The translations under genes and the position numbers were made by a program. A stretch of 36,218 nucleotides of DNA from Desulfuromonas sp. SDB (GTDB lineage: Bacteria > SDB-A), in NCBI GenBank assembly GCA_001412365.1, contig LKUE01000331.1, forward strand, positions 1-36,218, written 5' to 3'. The notes beneath the pieces were generated by a model. It saw nothing but the letters and a program-made list of their open reading frames with translations, was not told where the DNA came from and did no database searches. How positions within the stretch are numbered: the first letter of the stretch is position 1; each line of letters begins with the position of its first letter. Positions 18,135-25,706 of the stretch are shown here, in pieces.

Positions 18135-20065
18135 AAAGGATAGGCGTTTTTATATGCCACTGTGGTATAAACATCGCGGGAACAGTGGATATTGAAAAGT
18201 TAACCTCACAAATCAAAGAATACCCTAATGTTGTTCACGTTGAAAACTATAAATACATGTGTTCTTCTCCCGGTCAGCAATTAATCAATCAGCAGATCAT
18301 GGACAAAAATCTTGATGCGGTGGTGGTTGCTGCCTGTTCACCCTCTCTTCATGAGAATACCTTCAGAACCTCAGTCCAGCGGGTGGAGATGAATCCCTAT
18401 AACTGCGAAATTGCCAATATTCGAGAGCAATGCAGCTGGGTACATGATGATAAACAAATTGCCACAGACAAAGCGGCGAAAATAATTAAGTCCATGGTGG
18501 AGAAAACTGTCCTGGATGAACCTTTAATGCCCATCACTGTACCCGTGAACAGAAAGGCATTGGTAATAGGGGGCGGAGTAGCAGGGATGCAGGCAGCTTT
18601 AAATATTGCCAATAACGGCTATGAGGTAATTTTAGTGGAAAGGGAATCTTCAATCGGCGGACACATGGCTATGTTATCGGAAACATTCCCCACCTTGGAT
18701 TGTTCTCAATGTATCCTTACTCCAAAGATGGTTGAAGTAGATCAGCATCCCAATATCACCTTAATAACTTATTCCGAAGTAGTTGAAGTTTCCGGATTTG
18801 TAGGAAATTTTAAAGTCAAGATAAAACAAAAGGCAAAATATGTGGATTGGGAGAAATGCAACGGATGCGGAGATTGTATTACCGAATGTCCTATCAATAC
18901 TCCCAGTGAATTTGAACAGCAGCTGGGAGAACGTCATGCCATCTACCGTCCGTTTCCCCAGGCAGTTCCCAATAAAGTAATTGTAGATATGGATGAATGC
19001 ATTCAGTGTATGGTTTGTCAGGTTTTCTGTCCCACTGATGCAATTGATTTTAACCAGAAAGATAGCATTGTTGAACAGGAAGTGGGGGCAATTGTTTTAG
19101 CTACCGGATATCAACTGTATTCTCTTAAAAATCTACCTGAATACGGAGGGGGAGAGATAGAGGATGTGATTGACGGTCTCGCCTTTGAAAGATTACTTTC
19201 CGCTTCCGGTCCTACCCAGGGCGTGGTTAAAAGACCTTCCGATGGGAAAATTCCCCAGGATGTCGTTTTTATCCAGTGCGCAGGTTCCCGGGATCCTGAA
19301 AACCATATGCCCTACTGTTCCCGAATTTGCTGTATGTATACAGCTAAGCATGCTATGCTGTACAAGCACAGAGTTCATCAGGGCAGAGCTTATATATTTT
19401 ACATGGATATCCGTTCCGGGGGCAAGGACTACGAAGAATTTGTGCAGAGAGTTATGGAAGAGGAACGGGTAGTATATCTGAGGGGCAAAGTATCCAGGTT
19501 ATATGAAGAAGATGGAAAAGTGGTGGTATGCGGAACGGATACCTTAACCCGCAGAAATGTGGAAATAAAAGCTGATTTGGTGGTTACCGCAACCCCCATC
19601 AGACCGATTGAGGATATTGATCAGTTATCCAAGCTTTTTAAAATCAGTATCAATCAAAATGGCTTTTTAACTGAAGCTCATCCCAAACTCCGACCGGTGG
19701 AATCGTTAACCTCCGGAATTTATTTAGCTGGCTGCGCTCAAGCCCCCCGGGACATCCCGGACACAGTTGCACAAGCCTCGGGAGCTGCTTCCATGGTTTG
19801 TGCTTTATTTTCCTCTGACCAGTTATATCATGATCCCATAATTGCAGGAGTAGATGAAGACCTCTGTTCAGGATGCGGTATCTGTGTAGGAGTTTGTCCT
19901 TACAGTGCTCGAACATTGAATCGTGAAAAAGGAATAGTGGAAGTCAATGAAGTGCTCTGTGAAGCATGCGGAGCATGCTCTGCCGCCTGTCCTTCCGGGG
20001 CAGCTCAGCAGAGAAATTTCACCGACATTCAGTTGAAAAACATGGTCAAGGCAATTCTTGGTTAA
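18131..20065 (+). CDS. hdrA: Heterodisulfide reductase subunit A-like flavoprotein
   Basis: RIGVFICHCGINIAGTVDI, KALVIGGGVAGMQAALNIANNGYEVILVE, LDCSQCILTPKMVEV; four CxxCxxCxxxCP-type motifs, two internal and two C-terminal. Confidence 0.96.
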   Translation: MKRIGVFICHCGINIAGTVDIEKLTSQIKEYPNVVHVENYKYMCSSPGQQLINQQIMDKNLDAVVVAACSPSLHENTFRTSVQRVEMNPYNCEIANIREQCSWVHDDKQIATDKAAKIIKSMVEKTVLDEPLMPITVPVNRKALVIGGGVAGMQAALNIANNGYEVILVERESSIGGHMAMLSETFPTLDCSQCILTPKMVEVDQHPNITLITYSEVVEVSGFVGNFKVKIKQKAKYVDWEKCNGCGDCITECPINTPSEFEQQLGERHAIYRPFPQAVPNKVIVDMDECIQCMVCQVFCPTDAIDFNQKDSIVEQEVGAIVLATGYQLYSLKNLPEYGGGEIEDVIDGLAFERLLSASGPTQGVVKRPSDGKIPQDVVFIQCAGSRDPENHMPYCSRICCMYTAKHAMLYKHRVHQGRAYIFYMDIRSGGKDYEEFVQRVMEEERVVYLRGKVSRLYEEDGKVVVCGTDTLTRRNVEIKADLVVTATPIRPIEDIDQLSKLFKISINQNGFLTEAHPKLRPVESLTSGIYLAGCAQAPRDIPDTVAQASGAASMVCALFSSDQLYHDPIIAGVDEDLCSGCGICVGVCPYSARTLNREKGIVEVNEVLCEACGACSAACPSGAAQQRNFTDIQLKNMVKAILG

Positions 20066-20087
20066 CCTTGTAGAGAAGGGATTAAAT

Positions 20088-20498
20088 ATGTATGAACCTA
20101 AGATAGTTGCATTTTTTTGTAAATGGTGTACTTCTGCCGGAGCTGACCTGGCCGGAACATCCCGGCTTAAATATCCCCCCAATGTGGTGGGAATCAGGGT
20201 AATGTGTTCCAGCCGGATTGATCCCGAACATATTATGGCTGCTTTCCGCAATGGAGCAGACGGAGTTTTCATCGGGGGATGCCACCCCGGGGATTGTCAT
20301 TATCAAACCGGTAATTATCAGACTTTAAAAAGGATAACCTTGCTTAAACAGATGATTGAAGATTTAGGAATAAATCCCCAACGGTTAAGATTGGAATGGA
20401 TATCCGCGGCAGAAGGTCAACGGTTTTCCGAAATAATAAAAGAATTTACCCAACAGGTAAAAAATCTAGGTCAATTAAAAAGTGAACCATTGCAGTGA
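20088..20498 (+). CDS. mvhD: MvhD/FlpD-type [2Fe-2S] electron-transfer subunit
   Basis: PKIVAFFCKWCTSAGADLAG, RVMCSSRIDPEHIMAAFRNGADGVFIGGCHPGDCHYQTGN. ATG at 20088 inside the track ORF, preceded by AGAAGGGA. Confidence 0.94.
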   Translation: MYEPKIVAFFCKWCTSAGADLAGTSRLKYPPNVVGIRVMCSSRIDPEHIMAAFRNGADGVFIGGCHPGDCHYQTGNYQTLKRITLLKQMIEDLGINPQRLRLEWISAAEGQRFSEIIKEFTQQVKNLGQLKSEPLQ

Positions 20499-20505
20499 TA
20501 TTTTT

Positions 20506-21012
20506 ATGAGCCAAACCAAGAAAATAATTGTAGGTATGGGAAATTCCATTCTTGGAGACGACGGTTTAGGATGTTACATCACCTCCCGGCTTCAACAGGA
20601 AAACCTGGATTATCAAATTGTAACCTCACCCTCATCCGGTTTCAACTTAGCTGATCATATTATTGATAAAGATCAAGCAGTTTTTATCGATTCAATTATA
20701 ACCGGCAAGCATAACCCTGGTGATGTTATCACTTACTGTTTGGAAGATTTTAAATCCTGTCAACCATTCAGCATCCATTCAACTGACCTGGCAAATGCAA
20801 TTCAACTCTATCAGAAGTTCAATATTCCCATTCCCTCCCAGATTTTATTTATTGCAGTTGAAGTAAAGGATAACTACACCTTTAAAGAAAATTTCAGTCC
20901 GGAAATCAGTGAAAATATTGATCATATCTACAATCAGGTAAAATTTAAAATATTTGATTTTTTTAGCTGCACTAACCGAGTTAAAGAATACAAAGGAGGA
21001 ATTAATGGCTAA
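20506..21012 (+). CDS. Hydrogenase maturation protease (HyaD/HycI family)
   Basis: IIVGMGNSILGDDGLGCYITSRL, VFIDSIITGKHNPGDV, FSIHSTDLANAI. ATG at 20506 (track start 20482). Confidence 0.9.
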   Translation: MSQTKKIIVGMGNSILGDDGLGCYITSRLQQENLDYQIVTSPSSGFNLADHIIDKDQAVFIDSIITGKHNPGDVITYCLEDFKSCQPFSIHSTDLANAIQLYQKFNIPIPSQILFIAVEVKDNYTFKENFSPEISENIDHIYNQVKFKIFDFFSCTNRVKEYKGGING

Positions 21013-21772
21013 GCAAGAACATCAGAATATTATGGATAAGATTGCTTCAGCAAATAAATCAGTAACTACCGGGGTTGATGAAAAGGATATTGAGCACTGG
21101 GTAACCATATACATCATGGGAGACGAATATAAAGTCCCTGCTGATCTTACCATTATGCAAGCGATGGAATTTGCCGGTTTTAAATTCACTCGATCCTGCG
21201 GCTGTCGGGCAGGCTTTTGCGGAGCCTGCTCTACAGTGTACCGATTAAAAAATGATTACAAGCTTCAAACGGATATGGCCTGCCAGACCAGGGTTCAAGA
21301 CGGAATGTTTTTAGTTCAGATCCCCTTTGCCCCTGCAGATAAAGCAGCTTACCTTATTAATGAGGAAACTTATCAACCAAATATTTTCATCAAGTACTAT
21401 CCGGAAATAGCCAGATGTGTTTCCTGCAATACATGTACTAAAGCATGCCCTCAAGACTTACAGGTGATGGATTACATCCAGGCAGCATTGCGGGGAGATT
21501 TTGCCAGAGTGGCTGAACTTTCCTTTGACTGCATACAATGCGGTCTTTGTGCAATTAGATGTCCTGCGGAAATTGTCCATTATCATGTGGCTCAGTTAGG
21601 CAGAAGAATGTACTCAGTACATGGATTGAAAAAAGAAGAAAATGTTGAAAACAGAGTCAAAGAAATTGAAAAGGGAAAGTTTAACCAGGATTTCAAAAAA
21701 TTCCTGGATATGGATGAACAAGAAATCAAACAAGCCTACCGGGATCAACAAAAATCAAAAGAAGTTTACTGA
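21005..21772 (+). CDS. frdB: Fumarate reductase/succinate dehydrogenase iron-sulfur subunit, atypical cluster set
   Basis: [2Fe-2S] motif RSCGCRAGFCGACSTV...MAC, then CVSCNTCTKACP and CIQCGLCAIRCP. ATG at 21005 after AAAGGAGG, overlapping the previous gene (track start 20954). Confidence 0.9.
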   Translation: MAKQEHQNIMDKIASANKSVTTGVDEKDIEHWVTIYIMGDEYKVPADLTIMQAMEFAGFKFTRSCGCRAGFCGACSTVYRLKNDYKLQTDMACQTRVQDGMFLVQIPFAPADKAAYLINEETYQPNIFIKYYPEIARCVSCNTCTKACPQDLQVMDYIQAALRGDFARVAELSFDCIQCGLCAIRCPAEIVHYHVAQLGRRMYSVHGLKKEENVENRVKEIEKGKFNQDFKKFLDMDEQEIKQAYRDQQKSKEVY

Positions 21773-21809
21773 TAGAAATAATCATCTAACTCTGAAAAAG
21801 GAGTTTAAT

Positions 21810-23477
21810 ATGGCTAAAAAGTACACCCTGATCAACGGATATCCTGAATATATGAGGGAATCAATAAAGTTGGTGGAGAAAACCAGGAATAAACGGGTGG
21901 GAAAACTTCCCAAGCCCATGACCTTGGAAGAAAGAGATGAACTGCTAAATCTGTGCCATCCAGATTATGCACCAGGGGGTAAAAGGAAAATTTCAGTAGG
22001 AGTAAATCAGGGAGATATTGCTCCCAATGAGGTAGCTGATCTTCTGGAATCAAAACCTTTAGTAGATTCCAAAGATATTGATCTAACCAAACCTGATTTT
22101 GAAACTGATTTGTTGATCATAGGAGGTGGTTTAGCCGGAACTTCAGCCGCCTTGCTGGCTAATGATAATGGAATTCCCGCTGAAAAAATTTTGCTGGTGA
22201 ACAAACTCAGACATGGAGACTCCAACTCAATTATGGCTCAAGGAGGAACTCAAGCTGCCGACCGGCCTAATGATTCACCGGCTATTCATTTCATTGATGC
22301 CCTGGGGGGTGGGCATTTTACCAATAAACCAGAAGTGTTAAAAGCTTTAGTGGAAGAAGCTCCCTTATCAATCAAATGGCTATGTGATTTAGGGGTACTT
22401 TTTGATCGTGAGCCAGATGGAAGTTTTACCGAACTTTCCGGAGGGGGGACTTCCCGAAAGAGAATGCATGCCTGCCGTGACTATACCGGTATGGAAGAAT
22501 TAAGGGTAATAAGAGATGAGTTCAGAAGCAGGAATATCCCTTTCCTGGAATTTTACCCTGCTATTGAACTGCTCACTGATCCTGAAAACGGTAAAGTAAC
22601 CGGTGCTTTACTGTGGGGACTGGAAACCAAAGAATACATGGTGGTAAAAGCTAAAGCCACCATAATGGCTACCGGAGGTTTTGGAAGGCTGCATATCCGG
22701 GGATTCCCCACCACCAATCATTACGGAGCCACCTATGACGGAGCAGTAATTGCCTATCGGGCTGGAGCTAAGCTGAGAGATACGGACACTGTTCAGTATC
22801 ATCCTACGGGAGCTGCTTATCCTCAACAGATAATTGGACTATTGCTTACTGAAAAATTACGCACCAGTGGTGCTCAGCCTTTGAATAAAAAAGGAGAGTC
22901 ATTTGTTTATCCTTTGGAACCCAGAGATGTTGAGGCATCCGCATTCATCCGGGAATGCTATATCAATGATAACGGAGTGTCCACTCCTTCCGGAATGAAA
23001 GGCATTTGGCTGGATACTCCCATGATTGACCTGGTCAAGGGCAAAGGAGCGACTGCTAAATCCTTTCCCGGGATGATAAGAATGTTCAACCGTTTTGGCA
23101 TTGATATGACTAAAGATCCGGTGCTGGTCTTTCCCACCCTTCATTATCAAAATGGAGGGATTGAAACTGATCCTGGTGGTAAAACCAATATCCCCGGTTT
23201 ATTTGTGGCAGGAGAGGTTTCCGGAGGGGTTCACGGCAAGAACCGTTTAATGGGAAATTCCACTTTGGACTGCATTGTTTTCGGAAGAATCTCCGGGGTG
23301 GAAGCAGCTCAATATATAAAATCCTGCAAAGGCAAAGACAAACTTTCCCTTAATCATATTGACAATTGGAATCAACAACTCATTAATGCTAAAATTAAAT
23401 CACCACTCAAGGCACCTATACTGTTTCCGGAATACCGGGGTAAAGCAGTACTGGCTAGAATGATAGATATTTTTTAA
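21810..23477 (+). CDS. frdA: Fumarate reductase/succinate dehydrogenase flavoprotein subunit, divergent
   Basis: DLLIIGGGLAGTSAALLA, NSIMAQGGTQAA, VQYHPTG, TEKLRTSGAQPLNKKGE, PTLHYQNGGIETDPGGKTNIPGLFVAGEVSGGVHGKNRLMGNS. ATG at 21810 after AAAAAGGAG (track start 21642). Confidence 0.9.
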   Translation: MAKKYTLINGYPEYMRESIKLVEKTRNKRVGKLPKPMTLEERDELLNLCHPDYAPGGKRKISVGVNQGDIAPNEVADLLESKPLVDSKDIDLTKPDFETDLLIIGGGLAGTSAALLANDNGIPAEKILLVNKLRHGDSNSIMAQGGTQAADRPNDSPAIHFIDALGGGHFTNKPEVLKALVEEAPLSIKWLCDLGVLFDREPDGSFTELSGGGTSRKRMHACRDYTGMEELRVIRDEFRSRNIPFLEFYPAIELLTDPENGKVTGALLWGLETKEYMVVKAKATIMATGGFGRLHIRGFPTTNHYGATYDGAVIAYRAGAKLRDTDTVQYHPTGAAYPQQIIGLLLTEKLRTSGAQPLNKKGESFVYPLEPRDVEASAFIRECYINDNGVSTPSGMKGIWLDTPMIDLVKGKGATAKSFPGMIRMFNRFGIDMTKDPVLVFPTLHYQNGGIETDPGGKTNIPGLFVAGEVSGGVHGKNRLMGNSTLDCIVFGRISGVEAAQYIKSCKGKDKLSLNHIDNWNQQLINAKIKSPLKAPILFPEYRGKAVLARMIDIF

Positions 23478-23500
23478 CCCATGTTGACCAAGGGGGATTA

Positions 23501-24118
23501 ATGGATGTAATCAAGGTTAAGTCTAATTATCCTAAACAAGAAAAATTAAAGGATGGGAATATTCTCAACATCCGCATAATGACCAAAGAGGATAAACCTT
23601 TAATAATCGAATATTTCAAAAAACTTCCCCATCAGGACATGATGTACTTCAGAATGGATATTACCTCAGAAGGTTTGGATTACTGGATCAAGAGGGAACA
23701 GGAAGAGCTGGCTATAACTTTGCTCGGGTTTATTGACCAGCAACTGGTGGGGATATCTGCCCTTCATCAAGATCTTGCTGCTTCATCATACCATGTGGGA
23801 TATATTAGATTAAGTGTATCTGCTCAACATCGAAAAAAAGGAATTGCTTCCATTCTTGCTCACGAGATAAATGCAATTGCTTTTTCTTTGAATTTTGAAA
23901 AAGTATGTGTGGAATTAACTCCGGAACAAAAAAGTTCTAAAAATATTGTTTCCGACAAATTGGGATTTAAGCAGGAAGCAATTTTAAAAGATCACATTAT
24001 GGATAAAAATAATCAAAAACACGACTTGATCATAATGTCCAATAACCCCAACGATGTATTAGCGCAATTAAAACAGAGAACTGTATTTACTGACACCAGA
24101 TATGGTCAGGAATACTGA
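23501..24118 (+). CDS. GNAT-family N-acetyltransferase
   Basis: LNIRIMTKEDKPLIIEYFKKLP..., acetyl-CoA motif YIRLSVSAQHRKKGIASILAHEINAIAFSLNFEKVCVELTPEQKSSKNIVSDKLGFKQEAIL. Confidence 0.85.
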   Translation: MDVIKVKSNYPKQEKLKDGNILNIRIMTKEDKPLIIEYFKKLPHQDMMYFRMDITSEGLDYWIKREQEELAITLLGFIDQQLVGISALHQDLAASSYHVGYIRLSVSAQHRKKGIASILAHEINAIAFSLNFEKVCVELTPEQKSSKNIVSDKLGFKQEAILKDHIMDKNNQKHDLIIMSNNPNDVLAQLKQRTVFTDTRYGQEY

Positions 24119-24150
24119 TTCTTCAATAAAATTTTCTAAAGGAGATCAAC

Positions 24151-25494
24151 ATGGCGGAAAAGTACAATGTAGAAGAATTGCTGGCAAAAGCAAAAAAGCC
24201 AGCTGCTGATGCGATGAAATTACACCCCTATTACCAAGGTAAATTAGAAGTTACCACTAAATGCAGAGTAAAAGACTTCAATGATTTCGCAATTTGGTAC
24301 ACTCCGGGAGTAGCTGCTCCCTGCAGGGATATCCACAGCAATCCGGAAAAAATATTTGAACACACCAATAAGGGAAATTTCGTGGCGGTTGTATCTGATG
24401 GCACCAGGGTACTGGGACTAGGAGATATTGGTCCACATGCTGCCATGCCGGTGATGGAAGGAAAGGCTATCTTGTTTAAATATTTAGGAGGAGTAGATGC
24501 ATTCCCCATCTGCCTGGATACCAAAGATCCCCAGGATATAATTAAAACCTGTAAATTAATTGAACCCTGCTTCGGAGGGATTAACCTTGAAGATATAGCC
24601 AAGCCCAAATGCTTCCGCATACTGGACACACTCCGGAAGGAAATGAAAATTCCGGTATGGCATGATGATCAGCAGGGTACTGCTGCAATTACTCTGGCAG
24701 GATTACTTAATGCAATTAAAATCGTAGGCAAGAAAAAAGAAGATGTTCGGATTACCATGATCGGAGCGGGAGCTTCCAATATTGCCATTTCCAGAGTCAT
24801 GATTTCAGCCGGATTCCCTCCTGAAAATATAATCATGGTTGACACTAAGGGGACTTTGCACAAGGGCAGGAACGATCTCAATAACGATGAAAATAGAGAG
24901 AAATGGCATATGTGTGAAATTTCCAATAAAAAACAGCTTAAAGGTGGAATTGCAGAAGCACTTAAAGGAGCTGATGTCAGTATATCTCTGTCTAAACCAG
25001 GACCAGGAACAATTAAACCTGAATGGATTTCGGAGATGGCAGATGATGCAATTGTTTTCGCCTGTGCCAATCCAGTTCCGGAAATATGGCCGTGGGAAGC
25101 AAAACAAGCTGGAGCCAGAATAGTTTCTACCGGAAGATCTGATTTCCCCAACCAGGTAAATAATTCTCTGGGTTTCCCCGGAATATTCAGAGGAACCCTG
25201 GATGTTTATGCCAAGACCATTACCGATGAGATGTGTATAGCCGCAGCTGAAGAATTAGCTAAATGTGCGGAAGACAAAGGATTAAGAGATGATTATATTG
25301 TACCAACCATGGATGAATGGGAAGTATTCCCCCGGGAAGCAGTAGCAGTAGCATTAAAAGCTATTGAACAGGGAGTAGCCAGAATTTCCATGACTAAGGA
25401 ACAGTTGTATGAAAAAGCCAGTTCAATTATAAAAAGAGCCCGAAAAGAAACTGAAGTACTGATGAAGGAAGGCTTGATAAAGATGGGAGAGTAA
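24151..25494 (+). CDS. NAD(P)-dependent malic enzyme (malate dehydrogenase, decarboxylating)
   Basis: IWYTPGVAAPCRDI, DGTRVLGLGDIGPHAAMPVMEGKAILFKYLGGVDAFPICLDT, VWHDDQQGTAAITLAGLLNA, ITMIGAGASNIAISRV, FACANPVPEIWPWEA. Confidence 0.96.
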   Translation: MAEKYNVEELLAKAKKPAADAMKLHPYYQGKLEVTTKCRVKDFNDFAIWYTPGVAAPCRDIHSNPEKIFEHTNKGNFVAVVSDGTRVLGLGDIGPHAAMPVMEGKAILFKYLGGVDAFPICLDTKDPQDIIKTCKLIEPCFGGINLEDIAKPKCFRILDTLRKEMKIPVWHDDQQGTAAITLAGLLNAIKIVGKKKEDVRITMIGAGASNIAISRVMISAGFPPENIIMVDTKGTLHKGRNDLNNDENREKWHMCEISNKKQLKGGIAEALKGADVSISLSKPGPGTIKPEWISEMADDAIVFACANPVPEIWPWEAKQAGARIVSTGRSDFPNQVNNSLGFPGIFRGTLDVYAKTITDEMCIAAAEELAKCAEDKGLRDDYIVPTMDEWEVFPREAVAVALKAIEQGVARISMTKEQLYEKASSIIKRARKETEVLMKEGLIKMGE

Positions 25495-25520
25495 TCTCCC
25501 ATCTTCAAGGCAGTTTTTTT
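25480..25520 (+). terminator. Hairpin terminator candidate overlapping the malic-enzyme stop codon
   Basis: AAGATGGGAGA (25480-25490) - GTAA - TCTCCCATCTT (25495-25505): 11-bp perfect stem. T7 at 25514-25520 after an 8-nt gap. Confidence 0.6.
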
Positions 25521-25691
25521 ATGAATGAAGTAGATTTCAAGCATCCTTATTTCCATTTAAGGACATCTGATCTAGCTGATATCAATAATCCATACCCACC
25601 AAAAAAATCAACTCCGGTAAATCACAAAAATGAAAAAATTAGAGAAGTTATTGAGAAATTTCTGAAGTTATTTGACTGGTTTTGGGTTTGA
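25521..25691 (+). CDS. Hypothetical small protein, 56 aa (below the ORF-track cutoff)
   Basis: MNEVDFKHPYFHLRTSDLADINNPYPPKKSTPVNHKNEKIREVIEKFLKLFDWFWV*. Upstream CAAGGCAG then T7 directly before ATG. Confidence 0.4.
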   Translation: MNEVDFKHPYFHLRTSDLADINNPYPPKKSTPVNHKNEKIREVIEKFLKLFDWFWV

Positions 25692-25706
25692 TTGAATATT
25701 GAATAT

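Noticed and set aside
19170-19472. Plus-strand out-of-frame ORFs inside hdrA, lon and malic enzyme (19170-19472, 3655-3879, 24839-25123)
   Set aside because: They lie in alternative frames of conserved proteins, show no family motif, and have no independent signal.
18131-20065. Possible selenocysteine or internal stop in HdrA or MvhD, as in some methanogen homologs
   Set aside because: All expected positions read Cys (DCSQCILTPKM, MvhD CKWCT and GCHPGDCHY); no in-frame TGA.
21642-21809. Annotated N-terminal 56 aa of the frdA track ORF
   Set aside because: This part overlaps frdB in another frame. ATG 21810 has an AAAAAGGAG SD and fits the family start better.
25692-25705. Tandem TTGAATA TTGAATA repeat near the strand switch
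   Set aside because: Only two 7-bp AT-rich copies; insufficient for a repeat or operator claim.
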